From IMG/VR virus record IMGVR_UViG_3300031673_000015, positions 1-64,000 of that record: a DNA stretch of 64,000 nt, one strand, 5' to 3'. Below the pieces are notes generated by a model, which searched no databases, was not told the DNA's origin, and worked only from the letters and a program-made list of their open reading frames with translations. Made by a program: the position numbers and the translations under genes. How positions within the stretch are numbered: the stretch's first letter is position 1; every line of letters begins with the position of its first letter. Source of the stretch: a virus. Shown here piece after piece: positions 46,136 through 53,529 of this stretch.

Positions 46136-46734
46136 TAACTAGAAGAGTAGATCAAAAAGTCATTTTTAGTATCCAATACTTTACCCATTTTATCCGCAAG
46201 GTCTTCAAACATGTTTTGAAGATCCCGGGGAAATGTGAACAAGGTTACCTTATCCATATGATCCACAATCTTCAGCTCCTTGAAACGTACAGGTATTTTA
46301 CCGTCCTTCCGGTTTGATAGTAGCCGGTTACGAATTCTTTTTACATTCCTAGCCTGGACATTATTCAGGATTAACTCCCCGTCCAGGTAGAACCGGTAAC
46401 CTTCTTTAGGAAAATATACTGGCCGGCATAACAGGACTTCATACATTCTGGCAGGATCATTCTTGGTAATGGTTCCCGCTATTCTGAAGAGATGGTCATT
46501 CATTACGATATGATTTGCTGGGATCTTATCTGATGGGTATGGCCGGACATACGAAATATCGTATATTGTTTCCCTATTCTTATCAATCAGATAAATGGTG
46601 TTATCAATCCGATCCATGAGAACAGTAGTTCCATCAGGTTTGATAATAGCTTTCTCTTCCAGGATAGCATGCTGACTTAAATACTGAGTAACAGTATCTA
46701 GCATGGTAACTTCAGATAATTCCATCTTGTTCAT
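46135..46734 (-). CDS. Unknown protein, 199 aa
   Basis: It begins at ATG 46734 behind AAGGAGG, one of the clear Shine-Dalgarno sites in this minus-strand block. The protein is soluble and mixed alpha/beta, with basic patches ('ARNVKRIRNRLLSNRKDGK'). No catalytic motif is recognised. Its end overlaps the terminator at 46088-46135. It overlaps the next upstream gene by 4 bp. Confidence 0.55.
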   Translation of the reverse strand: MNKMELSEVTMLDTVTQYLSQHAILEEKAIIKPDGTTVLMDRIDNTIYLIDKNRETIYDISYVRPYPSDKIPANHIVMNDHLFRIAGTITKNDPARMYEVLLCRPVYFPKEGYRFYLDGELILNNVQARNVKRIRNRLLSNRKDGKIPVRFKELKIVDHMDKVTLFTFPRDLQNMFEDLADKMGKVLDTKNDFLIYSSS

Positions 46735-47018
46735 GATTGCCTCCTTTTTAAACTCAGCTCAGAAAGACGCTGGCGTTGTTCTACGAAATGATCTGGGTTA
46801 TTAGCCATCAAGACCTTGTATATCAGACCTGAATAGTCCAACCAGTTTATGACTTCCAAGGAAAATTCTTTCGTGGCTTCTTCCCTGATTTCATTCCATT
46901 CCTCTACTTCACCTACATTAACCATGCGTTCAGCTAAAGCTTGTTGTTCCAGGGTAAAGCAAGGATGGAAAAAAGGCTTTCCCCATACATCGTTTCCACT
47001 ATTTACATAATACATCAT
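46731..47018 (-). CDS. Unknown protein, 95 aa
   Basis: The start at ATG 47018 is set by a strong Shine-Dalgarno site (AAGGAGG, 8 bases upstream); the longer in-frame extension to 47180 runs into the neighbouring gene. The protein is acidic and helical, with 'FTLEQQALAERMVNVGEVEEWNEIREEA' and a basic C-terminus. No family is recognised. Confidence 0.55.
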   Translation of the reverse strand: MMYYVNSGNDVWGKPFFHPCFTLEQQALAERMVNVGEVEEWNEIREEATKEFSLEVINWLDYSGLIYKVLMANNPDHFVEQRQRLSELSLKRRQS

Positions 47019-47031
47019 ATTTACCTCCTTT

Positions 47032-47412
47032 TTAATTAAGTTGAGCTTTCTTATGGGGGTTACCCATTGAAGACAATGAAATGCGTATAGCTGTTTCCTG
47101 GTTGTGTCCCCAAACAGCTTTAGTAAGAGCATCTGCAACATTAGAACATACGTCATAATTGTTGCTGTCGAAATATACATAGGTAGGATAATACCCGGTG
47201 GTCCCTTCCTCAGCTATTCCAAGCATAAACTGATGATTATCCATTTCGAATCCGGACCTAGGTAGTGCTACGGTAAAGGCCAGCTTCTTATCTTCTTTCC
47301 ACTGATCCACGATTAGCAGCCATAGCCTGTCAAACAGACCAGGAACAGTTTTTGGAACAAAATGTCCCTTGAACTGTTCATCAATTAAATGAACTCTCTC
47401 TGTTGTTTCCAT
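47032..47412 (-). CDS. Unknown protein, 126 aa
   Basis: A mixed alpha/beta protein with 'WKEDKKLAFTVALPRSGFEMDNHQFMLGIAEEG' in the middle. It has no membrane segment or obvious catalytic residues. The ATG overlaps the stop of the upstream gene by one base, so the two are probably translated together. The family is unknown. Confidence 0.5.
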   Translation of the reverse strand: METTERVHLIDEQFKGHFVPKTVPGLFDRLWLLIVDQWKEDKKLAFTVALPRSGFEMDNHQFMLGIAEEGTTGYYPTYVYFDSNNYDVCSNVADALTKAVWGHNQETAIRISLSSMGNPHKKAQLN

Positions 47413-48050
47413 TAGCCGTAGATTAGTTTGTTAAATATTGCATATTGCATTATGCAATCTGCGTCACCAGCATCATGATTCTCGATTAAATATTCTATCG
47501 AGTTTCCGCTGTTCTCAGCATGCTGTTTGAGTCCGTTGATAAACTTATCAAGAGTAAGGAGATGAATGAACTGATCACTAACAGCACCTTCAGGTTCATG
47601 TAAAGCCAGAATACCTCCGTATCCTACAACATCAGATGCATATTCAATTTTATCCTCTGCATCCTTCGGGCTCTCATGTATGGTAGCTTTAGCACACCAA
47701 TAATTGATGCCTCCTTCCAGAGCGCAGGCGATAATATCGTTTACGTCCCATGGATTGATTTGATAATTTACAGTAATATCAATTAATCTTCCTTTACTCC
47801 CGTATAAGAATCCGGGCTTTTGCCTGGCCTGCTTAGAATGGAATGGGTCTACCTTTTCAGATATGTTTCCGGTCCATCCTTTAGTCGTGGCAATAGTTCT
47901 CAGATCACCATCATTGGTAATATCTGTGTAGGTCCAACAGGATCCTGTGTGTTTATACAGGAGCCCATCGATCACTCGGTAAAGCTTGTCATCATGGCGG
48001 AACTCCCCAACCTTGAATCCGATAACTTTGTTACCATTTTTTTCATTCAT
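47412..48050 (-). CDS. Unknown protein, 212 aa
   Basis: A mainly beta-rich protein with several Trp and Gly residues ('YKHTGSCWTYTDITNDGDLRTIATTKGWTGN') and a helical C-terminal part ('LLTLDKFINGLKQHAEN'). 'ACALEGGINYWCAKATI' in the centre resembles short segments in other phage hypotheticals, but I cannot name a family. It is the head of a block of four minus-strand genes. Confidence 0.5.
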   Translation of the reverse strand: MNEKNGNKVIGFKVGEFRHDDKLYRVIDGLLYKHTGSCWTYTDITNDGDLRTIATTKGWTGNISEKVDPFHSKQARQKPGFLYGSKGRLIDITVNYQINPWDVNDIIACALEGGINYWCAKATIHESPKDAEDKIEYASDVVGYGGILALHEPEGAVSDQFIHLLTLDKFINGLKQHAENSGNSIEYLIENHDAGDADCIMQYAIFNKLIYG

Positions 48051-48077
48051 AATTAACTACATTATTGAAAGTTAATA

Positions 48078-48293
48078 CTAGGACTCTCTATGCACTTTGG
48101 AGCGCCGCCTGTTGAATTCTGCTAATCCTATACCAATCTCAGACGGTTCTTCAGTACTACTGAAGGGAGAATTGGGACCGAATCTACCAGATTTCTGTTG
48201 GGCGAGCTTCTGTGCATACTGCGAATTTTTCCCGCCTTCTGATTTGGATAAGCGAGCTTTTCTGCGCTTGTTTACGACCTTTCTTTTTGACAT
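48078..48293 (-). CDS. Small basic protein, 71 aa
   Basis: Highly basic at the N-terminus ('SKRKVVNKRRKARLSKSEGG') and polar throughout, so RNA or DNA binding is likely. It lies in a small gap between the 212-aa gene and the radical SAM gene. No family is recognised. A very similar composition is found in ribosome- or nucleoid-binding small proteins, but this is only composition. Confidence 0.45.
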   Translation of the reverse strand: MSKRKVVNKRRKARLSKSEGGKNSQYAQKLAQQKSGRFGPNSPFSSTEEPSEIGIGLAEFNRRRSKVHRES

Positions 48294-48401
48294 AAATACT
48301 TGAATTATTGAGAATTAATACTAGAAAATACTGTCTAAAATGTTTGCTTATATCGTTAAAAATACGTATCTTCGTATAGGTTCTTTGACATAATTATACC
48401 T

Positions 48402-49559
48402 TTATACCCTCTCCAGTATTTCTGTAGCCAGATCAAATATACGGTTATAGAAATATTGGGTAGGGACCTTTCTTCCAAATGATTTTTCCAGGGATAGTTC
48501 ATTGCTATCTTCTGGTGAAATTACTCCCATTTCTTCACCATATTCGCTCTCTTTATAGATAGCCAAGTTGTAAATATTAAGAGCATACAATTTACTCTTT
48601 GATTCATTGATAAAATCAAGAGTATGGATATAGGTGACTATATCCTCTTCTACAATTCCAATTATCACATTCAGGATAACCTTCAGTCCTTGGTTATGAA
48701 GCTTGATCACGGCCGTACGTATCAGCTTCTCACTTGCCGGTTTATGCAGGGCTTTCAGGATCCTATCATTAAACGATTCTACTCCCATCTCTACTATCCT
48801 TACTCCCAGGTCCTGTAGCTCTTCTATGAATCCAGGCTTGTTAAGCTGGGCTGCTGTAGTCTGAATGATGAACCCTTCAAACTCCGGGTTGTTAGTCCGG
48901 ACTATATCATACGCTTCCTTCAATATATTATAGTTGGGAGCCTGTCCAAAGGTAGAATCAGCAACATATACATACTGAAATCTCAGTGACGTAGAAATAC
49001 GTGTTGCCTGGTATAATATTTCCTCCCTGGTCTTCTCCTGGATCCAGTGCTGAGTAGTACAGAACTTACACTTATGCTTGCACCCTGTAGATAGAGTGAT
49101 ACGCGGGATAGTGGTTGTATTCTCAAAATGTCTGTAGTTAAGCGCATATTTATAAGGTACACCCAGATACTCTGCCAAGGCTTCAGGATTATCGAAATAT
49201 TTCAAGCCTGGTATTTGAATATATCCCCCAGTCAGGATCTTGGCTTTACCTGTGTATTCCCGGACAAACTTTTCGATAAATGATTTGTTCACATCCATTA
49301 CAGAGAATAGGATATAGTCATAATGATTAATGTTTGTAATTGGCTCGCTATTTTCCAGGACCAGGAAATCAGTATTTATATAACCATCCAGAAAGCCATC
49401 GATTTCAGCTATCCATAATGGAATCTCCCAAAAATGCGTTCCCTTCTGGTAGCCTTTTTTAAGCCTGTAAATATCCTCATAATACCTGCTGGCCTTTGTG
49501 TCCTGGTAGGGACCATTGATCAGCTTTGAGCTTACTTGTATGTATAGTAACTTCTTCAT
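48402..49559 (-). CDS. Radical SAM enzyme with B12-binding-like N-terminus, 385 aa
   Basis: The motif 'LSTGCKHKCKFCTTQHWIQ' (CxxxCxxC) near residue 150 binds the 4Fe-4S cluster that cleaves SAM. 'GVRIVEMGVESFNDRILKALHKP' and 'LKVILNVIIGI' are the typical radical SAM barrel strands (GxES, GxPG-like). Residues 40-130 ('YDYILFSVMDVN...KILTGGY') look like the Rossmann-type B12-binding domain found in methylthiotransferase and P-methylase relatives. The substrate is unknown. The nearby RNA genes make tRNA or tmRNA modification thinkable, but nothing proves it. Confidence 0.75.
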   Translation of the reverse strand: MKKLLYIQVSSKLINGPYQDTKASRYYEDIYRLKKGYQKGTHFWEIPLWIAEIDGFLDGYINTDFLVLENSEPITNINHYDYILFSVMDVNKSFIEKFVREYTGKAKILTGGYIQIPGLKYFDNPEALAEYLGVPYKYALNYRHFENTTTIPRITLSTGCKHKCKFCTTQHWIQEKTREEILYQATRISTSLRFQYVYVADSTFGQAPNYNILKEAYDIVRTNNPEFEGFIIQTTAAQLNKPGFIEELQDLGVRIVEMGVESFNDRILKALHKPASEKLIRTAVIKLHNQGLKVILNVIIGIVEEDIVTYIHTLDFINESKSKLYALNIYNLAIYKESEYGEEMGVISPEDSNELSLEKSFGRKVPTQYFYNRIFDLATEILERV

Positions 49560-49861
49560 TCAGTTTCATATAAATGTTCAGCTATCTCTGGATGTACTTT
49601 TTTGAAGTATACGGAAATGAAGTCAGGATTGATATGATTAATCCCTTCTGATTCTAACCGGCGGACAGCATTTTGAAATTGTCTATCTATGCGTATACAA
49701 ACAGTTATTAAATCCTTGTCACTTTTGTTCAATTTATCAAGTACTTGGACTTTGATATGATGTGTGATTGCCTTGTGTAATTCTTGACTAATTTGAACAT
49801 CATCTTCAATACAGGTTGAAGGCTTTTTACAAATCATATAGAATTCATCGTCTAGAAACAT
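49556..49861 (-). CDS. Unknown protein, 101 aa
   Basis: ATG 49861 is chosen; an in-frame extension to 49936 would run through the tRNA-like element. The protein is helical and charged, with no motif ('ISQELHKAITHHIKVQVLDKLNKSDKDL'). Its stop overlaps the start of the radical SAM gene by 4 bp, so it may be a partner of that enzyme. Confidence 0.5.
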   Translation of the reverse strand: MFLDDEFYMICKKPSTCIEDDVQISQELHKAITHHIKVQVLDKLNKSDKDLITVCIRIDRQFQNAVRRLESEGINHINPDFISVYFKKVHPEIAEHLYETE

Positions 49862-49884
49862 AATATTGATTTTAATATTAAATT

Positions 49885-49929
49885 TGTACCCCACCAGGAT
49901 TCGAACCTGGTTAGTACCATACGGGGCTA
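49885..49929 (-). ncRNA. tRNA-like minihelix 1, overlapping a stop codon
   Basis: Read on the minus strand: stop codon UAG of the 98-aa gene; then GCCCC (the G is the third stop base); connector GUAUGGUACUAA; T-arm CCAGG-UUCGAAU-CCUGG; U; GGGGU; then ACA. Stem GCCCC/GGGGU stacks on the T-arm. No D-arm, no anticodon arm and no complementary 5' acceptor strand occur within 100 nt. It lies 23 bases before the next start codon. Confidence 0.7.
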
Positions 49930-50223
49930 GAAGCAAACACTTACATATGTGGATTTGTCTGTTAAGCTTACTATCATAAGTAAGTCATCCACTTCATCAG
50001 GAGCTATACAATCCAGCGTTATTAAATACCTACCAACAGGAGTAAAGATAGTAACAGATTCAAATGGATCAAGATAATCTGTGAATACAATGATATTTGT
50101 TGATGTCTCTTCTACAGTCACAATACCAGGACAGGCACCATTGGTAACCGTAATGTACGGCGGATGCATAATCTCACATGATGTGAGCAGAGCAATTGCA
50201 AGCAGCAAGAATAGAGTTTTCAT
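49927..50223 (-). CDS. Lipoprotein, 98 aa
   Basis: Signal peptide with clear lipobox 'LLLAIALLTSCEI' (Cys16). The mature part is beta-rich with two further Cys and Val/Thr-rich strands. A phage lipoprotein in an accessory block may serve superinfection exclusion, as in other phages, but this is inferred. The stop codon is embedded in tRNA-like minihelix 1. It overlaps the upstream gene by 4 bp. Confidence 0.6.
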   Translation of the reverse strand: MKTLFLLLAIALLTSCEIMHPPYITVTNGACPGIVTVEETSTNIIVFTDYLDPFESVTIFTPVGRYLITLDCIAPDEVDDLLMIVSLTDKSTYVSVCF

Positions 50224-50735
50224 AACGTAGCTTTTTCGTAAACAGTCTCACCATTGGAAAATGTAGCTACAACTCTCAAGGGTATGGAATAATCCTTGTA
50301 GATCTTCTCCAGCTTAGTAATAAGCTCTTCAGTGACCTGGTTAACCCAGTTAATGGCCCTGGTGGCCTGCTGGTTATTCAAACCTTCATAATTTAGATCA
50401 TCCTGGTCCAGGCTGTATACCCAGTCGGATCCTCCTGTAGAGTATTGCAGAGCCCAATCCAGGTTGCAGCCAGCATAATATCCGCTACGTATGATAGCAG
50501 ATACTCTAACTTCGATACAGATACCTCCCCAGTATCCATTGGTATTCAGACTCCCAAGGACATGTGAAGGAAAGGATCTCAGCTCATGCCGGTCATGTCC
50601 TCCATCCTGGTATTCATCCAGCTGAGAGAGCTCGGACTCCAGGTTGTCTTTCAGATCCTGGTAGTCATAATCGTTCTCCAGCTCACACGCGAACACGCGG
50701 CTAGCGTTAACATTATGAAAATTACTTGTACTCAT
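50220..50735 (-). CDS. Unknown protein, 171 aa
   Basis: The start at ATG 50735 has a good Shine-Dalgarno site (TAGGAGG). It is acidic at the N-terminus, with a central beta part ('YWGGICIEVRVSAIIRSGYYAGCNLDWALQY') and a helical C-terminus ('ATRAINWVNQVTEELITKLEKIYKDY'). Phage accessory proteins with this 'GYYAGCNLD' region exist in other Bacteroidota phages by impression only. No function can be assigned. Confidence 0.5.
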   Translation of the reverse strand: MSTSNFHNVNASRVFACELENDYDYQDLKDNLESELSQLDEYQDGGHDRHELRSFPSHVLGSLNTNGYWGGICIEVRVSAIIRSGYYAGCNLDWALQYSTGGSDWVYSLDQDDLNYEGLNNQQATRAINWVNQVTEELITKLEKIYKDYSIPLRVVATFSNGETVYEKATL

Positions 50736-50763
50736 AATTACCTCCTATTTTTGATTAAACATT

Positions 50764-50810
50764 TGTACCCTGCCTGGAGTCGAACCAGGCCAAATACTAT
50801 ATCAGGGTTA
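50764..50810 (-). ncRNA. tRNA-like minihelix 2, overlapping a stop codon
   Basis: Minus strand: UAA stop of the 82-aa gene; ACCCUG (first A is the third stop base); connector AUAUAGUAUUUGG; T-arm CCUGG-UUCGACU-CCAGG; CAGGGU; then ACA. ACCCUG/CAGGGU gives six pairs. The 171-aa gene starts 28 bases later behind its Shine-Dalgarno site. Confidence 0.7.
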
Positions 50811-51056
50811 AGAAAATATTGACTGGTCCCCGGCCAGTGCTCTCTTCATTAAATTAGACTTAGGCAGAACTTGCGTCCGGATCAAGAATTTCACGGTGTC
50901 CTTCTTCAAGCAATATTCCTTATGTTTACCTGGTTGCACTTCATAAAACCGGATCTGGTTACCGGACCGGCGGATTTCCAGATGTAACCCGGTATATACA
51001 CCTGCCCGGATCTGCTGCCCGGCTTGGTCTTTGAATTGTACTACAATTGCGCTCAT
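50808..51056 (-). CDS. Small basic protein, 82 aa
   Basis: Beta-rich N-terminus ('MSAIVVQFKDQAGQQIRAGVYTGLHLEIRRSGNQIRFYEVQPG') followed by a basic segment. No motif is recognised. The start overlaps the stop of the 125-aa gene by 4 bp. The stop lies in tRNA-like minihelix 2. Confidence 0.5.
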   Translation of the reverse strand: MSAIVVQFKDQAGQQIRAGVYTGLHLEIRRSGNQIRFYEVQPGKHKEYCLKKDTVKFLIRTQVLPKSNLMKRALAGDQSIFS

Positions 51057-51430
51057 ACCTTACAGTTAATAAGAGTATCACTATCAATATGATAGATAAA
51101 ATCCTGCTTCAAAGTTTCACCAAGGAAGATAGCGGAAGATTTGTCCGTATGTGATACTGAACATATATCCAGGTAAGTTTTACCCTCATGGATCCAGACT
51201 CCCAGGAAGAATCCACTTTGTAACCAGCACTTGTTGTCCTTGGCATACTCGGCAATAGCAATACTCAAGGTCTCCCAGTCGGTTGTATTCAGAACCCTAT
51301 CATTTGCTATCCCTCCGATAACATAACCAGAGATGGGAGCCCGGCCAAGGTTATCTACAGTGCATCCTCCCGTATTCAGGGCTATTCTAGCGATCCGCTT
51401 GCTAAAAATTGATTTGAATTTGTTCTTCAT
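51053..51430 (-). CDS. Unknown protein, 125 aa
   Basis: Gly/Asn-rich central part ('NTGGCTVDNLGRAPISGYVIGGIANDR') and a beta-rich C-terminal half ('WLQSGFFLGVWIHEGKTYLDICSVSHTD'). There is no membrane segment or catalytic motif. It overlaps the 82-aa gene and forms a two-gene unit with it. Confidence 0.5.
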   Translation of the reverse strand: MKNKFKSIFSKRIARIALNTGGCTVDNLGRAPISGYVIGGIANDRVLNTTDWETLSIAIAEYAKDNKCWLQSGFFLGVWIHEGKTYLDICSVSHTDKSSAIFLGETLKQDFIYHIDSDTLINCKV

Positions 51431-51458
51431 GACTTCATAAATTAGATTAATACTGGTA

Positions 51459-51632
51459 CTATCCCCATCCTTGCCCCCAAAGACATACAGCTATAACCGC
51501 AAAACATAAGACAGTGATTATTAGTACTTTGACTGCTATTTCAATCCTGGCTTCCCGCTTGCGTTCGGCCTCCGATTTTTCCCTGGTAACTGCCGGGGTT
51601 GGACGGAATGTGAAAACGTTACTGTGACTCAT
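51459..51632 (-). CDS. Single-pass membrane protein, 57 aa
   Basis: The N-terminal half is polar and basic ('TREKSEAERKREARIE'), followed by one membrane segment (about 33-52, 'AVKVLIITVLCFAVIAVCLW'). A cytoplasmic N-terminus and short outer tail are expected. It lies between tRNA-like minihelix 3 and the 125-aa gene. Holin-like size, but not near the endolysin; the role is unknown. Confidence 0.5.
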   Translation of the reverse strand: MSHSNVFTFRPTPAVTREKSEAERKREARIEIAVKVLIITVLCFAVIAVCLWGQGWG

Positions 51633-51666
51633 AACTTTAAAATATTAGTGAATACTAGAAATAAAT

Positions 51667-51715
51667 TCGTGCCTGGTCCAGGATTTGAACCCGGACCGGA
51701 TACCATTTCAGGCTA
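51667..51715 (-). ncRNA. tRNA-like minihelix 3, overlapping a stop codon
   Basis: Minus strand: UAG stop of the 107-aa gene; GCCUG (G is the third stop base); connector with AAAUGGUAUCC; T-arm core CCGGG-UUCAAAU-CCUGG, extended outward by GGU/ACC pairs; then CAGGC followed by ACGA. GCCUG/CAGGC is a perfect 5-bp stem. The next gene starts 35 bases downstream. Confidence 0.7.
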
Positions 51716-52036
51716 GTCAAGGATTGCGCTATACATTGACTGGTTGATCTTAAGCAATAAATACCTGGCCCGGTCAAATGTCTGGATCGCGCTGCCCCGC
51801 GATACGTTATACTTTGCTAGGATTGTTGGGTGGAATTCATTGTAGCTAAGATCTTGGACAAAATCAACTATTGATTTCTCCAATGGATTTGCATCAAGTG
51901 ATTCACCTGTAAAGGGATTTCTGACCTGGCTAGTATCTCCGGACTTTTCAATGGCCTGGATCTGGCTGGCTAGGTACGCAGCGATAAATTTATCATCGGC
52001 TGCTGTGATCTTTTCACCGTTACAATACTTTTCCAT
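51713..52036 (-). CDS. Unknown protein, 107 aa
   Basis: A helical protein with 'DKFIAAYLASQIQAIEKSGDTSQV' and a C-terminal 'NVSRGSAIQTFDRARYLLLKINQSMY' segment, which may form a small helix-turn-helix. Its stop codon is embedded in tRNA-like minihelix 3. It follows tRNA-like minihelix 4 by 31 bases. No family is recognised. Confidence 0.5.
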   Translation of the reverse strand: MEKYCNGEKITAADDKFIAAYLASQIQAIEKSGDTSQVRNPFTGESLDANPLEKSIVDFVQDLSYNEFHPTILAKYNVSRGSAIQTFDRARYLLLKINQSMYSAILD

Positions 52037-52067
52037 AATTGTAAATTTAAAATTAATACTAAAACTT

Positions 52068-52114
52068 TGTACCCGGGTAAGGATTCGAACCTTACCTGTA
52101 TACCATACGAGTTA
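52068..52114 (-). ncRNA. tRNA-like minihelix 4, overlapping a stop codon
   Basis: Minus strand: UAA stop of the 72-aa gene; ACUCG (A is the third stop base); connector UAUGGUAUACA; T-arm GGUAAGG-UUCGAAU-CCUUACC (7 bp); CGGGU; then ACA. ACUCG/CGGGU has one U-G pair. The connector motif UAUGGUAU is shared with the other elements. Confidence 0.7.
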
Positions 52115-52330
52115 TCCAGTATAATTTGCGGCCCAATTATCAAAGGCTGATATTATATCCCGGATTTGATTTGCTTCATATGAATAGTCAGATAGGTCAA
52201 TAAATTTATCCTCCAATTGTCTGACTTCCTTTTGTCCAAAATTTTCATATAATCCATGCTTACTGCATTTATCAATAAGTTTGGCCGTAGCTGCATTAAT
52301 AGCCTTTTGTACTTTAATTAACTTTTCCAT
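52112..52330 (-). CDS. Unknown protein, 72 aa
   Basis: Start at ATG 52330; an upstream in-frame ATG at 52342 would add four residues. The protein is helical and charged ('KLIKVQKAINAATAKLIDKCSKHGLYENFG', 'VRQLEDKFIDLSDYSYEANQIRD'). Its stop lies in minihelix 4, and minihelix 5 lies just upstream. No family is recognised. Confidence 0.45.
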   Translation of the reverse strand: MEKLIKVQKAINAATAKLIDKCSKHGLYENFGQKEVRQLEDKFIDLSDYSYEANQIRDIISAFDNWAANYTG

Positions 52331-52352
52331 TGTATAAAGCATTAGTTAAAAG

Positions 52353-52401
52353 TCGCACCCTGTCCCGGTAACGATCCAGGACTAACACCAATGCAGGGTT
52401 A
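52353..52401 (-). ncRNA. tRNA-like minihelix 5, overlapping a stop codon
   Basis: Minus strand: UAA stop of the 77-aa gene; ACCCUG (A is the third stop base); connector CAUUGGUGUUAG; T-arm UCCUGG-AUCGUUA-CCGGGA; CAGGGU; then GCGA. The T-loop departs from UUCGAAU but keeps UCG, and one stem pair is U-G. The stem ACCCUG/CAGGGU is the same as in element 2. Confidence 0.65.
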
Positions 52402-52634
52402 TTTCAAAGGTTTGAACGTATCGGAGAACAGTATACAACCTCCATTGGCTTCAGCCTGTCCAATTAGATTAAAACCCAGCTGCTGCAATGTAATAACGGC
52501 CTGTCCCCAATAGTCATTATCTTCAATATTGACTATAATGTGCTGCCTAAATCTTAGCGAATTAATTGATATCCTGGATGGTTTGGTATCGGTAGGTCTA
52601 ATAAACCGGATCTGAAATGCATGGTAATTTTTCA
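52399..52634 (-). CDS. Small protein, 77 aa
   Basis: Start at ATG 52634, 5 bases past the previous stop. The longer frame to 52743 overlaps the upstream gene and is less likely. The protein has a beta-alpha-beta look ('HAFQIRFIRPTDTKPSRISINSLRFRQHIIVNIEDNDYWGQAVITLQQLGF'), similar to small phage hypotheticals. The stop lies in minihelix 5. Confidence 0.45.
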
Positions 52635-52639
52635 TGGTT

Positions 52640-52810
52640 TTAAATATTAAGTAAATACTCAGAATTAATGGCATACTTTGCGGTGTGTATTCTTTTCGGA
52701 AATGGATATATATCCAGGAGCTCCTCCAATCTGTGAACCTCATGTATTATACTGGTTAATGTCTCAAATGTACAAATCTGTTTTTGATTAGTGTTAGAAG
52801 GGGCACTCAT
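52640..52810 (-). CDS. Small protein, 56 aa
   Basis: Start at ATG 52810, overlapping the end of the 243-aa gene by 17 bp in another frame. A helical peptide ('FETLTSIIHEVHRLEELLDIYPFPKRIHTAKYAINSEYLL'). No motif is recognised; support comes from tight packing with its neighbours. Confidence 0.4.
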   Translation of the reverse strand: MSAPSNTNQKQICTFETLTSIIHEVHRLEELLDIYPFPKRIHTAKYAINSEYLLNI

Positions 52811-53525
52811 CGTTATTATTTTTAGTGAATACTGAAGTATTGGAACCGTAGATAACTTTAGAGTATACATACCTATCCAGGTTAGCTGAAGGCTTCACTA
52901 CAATAGTATCTAACGTGTCCCTGAATTGAATCCAGGTTATGGCTTGCACTTCGTGTGCTCGCAGGCCTACTTTCTTACCAGCTATAACATAAGCGCTAGA
53001 AAGATCCCTGTAACGCTTCTCAGTCATCCATATCTCAGGTATCTCTTTAACTGCAAGATTAACCCTGAATGAATGCCGGTCAATAGTAACCGGGCCCTGC
53101 TTCTCAGGATGAAAGATATTGGTAAAGAATGCTGAAGTCTTATTAACTTCTTTATAACAACCTATCAACAGTCGAAGAATCTGTTTTTCTGATAGCTTGT
53201 TATCCAGGATCTTTAATGCTTTAAATTTATTCTTGTTGTAGGTAGTTACAACCATTTGCTGGAAGCTATATCCAGCCTTGTGACCTCTGATAAGGTTAAT
53301 TGAATCAATGATATTCTGTATCCAATTTGTCCCTGGGCTAAGCGCCGCAATTACTCCACATACGGTATGTACGGGCAGGTTATGCTGATCGGCTATATAA
53401 ATGGCTATTTCTTTAGCCCTGGTATACCAGGACAGACCCTCCAGACGCTGCTTCTCACTTGAATTGTGATACGCGGCCAGGATATTTGTAACCTGGGTGT
53501 TGATAGAAGGTAGGCTTTTTTTCAT
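52794..53525 (-). CDS. Conserved-type phage protein, 243 aa
   Basis: A helical protein with a central 'HTVCGVIAALSPGTNWIQNIIDSINLI' segment that resembles helix-hairpin-helix-like phage and mobile-element hypotheticals (small families described only as DUFs). 'KQGPVTIDRHSFRVNLAVKEIP' follows. A DNA-interacting role is possible: HhH-type 'LSPGTxW' and 'TIDRH' blocks recall DNA glycosylase-like folds, but no catalytic Asp/Lys can be fixed. It ends with an overlap into the 56-aa gene. Confidence 0.5.
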   Translation of the reverse strand: MKKSLPSINTQVTNILAAYHNSSEKQRLEGLSWYTRAKEIAIYIADQHNLPVHTVCGVIAALSPGTNWIQNIIDSINLIRGHKAGYSFQQMVVTTYNKNKFKALKILDNKLSEKQILRLLIGCYKEVNKTSAFFTNIFHPEKQGPVTIDRHSFRVNLAVKEIPEIWMTEKRYRDLSSAYVIAGKKVGLRAHEVQAITWIQFRDTLDTIVVKPSANLDRYVYSKVIYGSNTSVFTKNNNDECPF

Positions 53526-53529
53526 GGCT

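Noticed and set aside
45925-46317. Plus-strand frames around the terminator at 46.1 kb
   Set aside because: They run opposite to better supported minus-strand genes and across the terminator hairpin.
49885-49929. Permuted tRNA genes (3' half before 5' half) at the minihelices
   Set aside because: No 5' half with a complementary acceptor strand follows within the next 100 bases at minihelix 1, the one I checked base by base.
49885-52401. Reading the minihelices as complete tRNA genes
   Set aside because: The 3' acceptor strands have no matching 5' strand at tRNA distance, and no D-arm or anticodon arm is present. Only a short stem starting at the stop codon fits.
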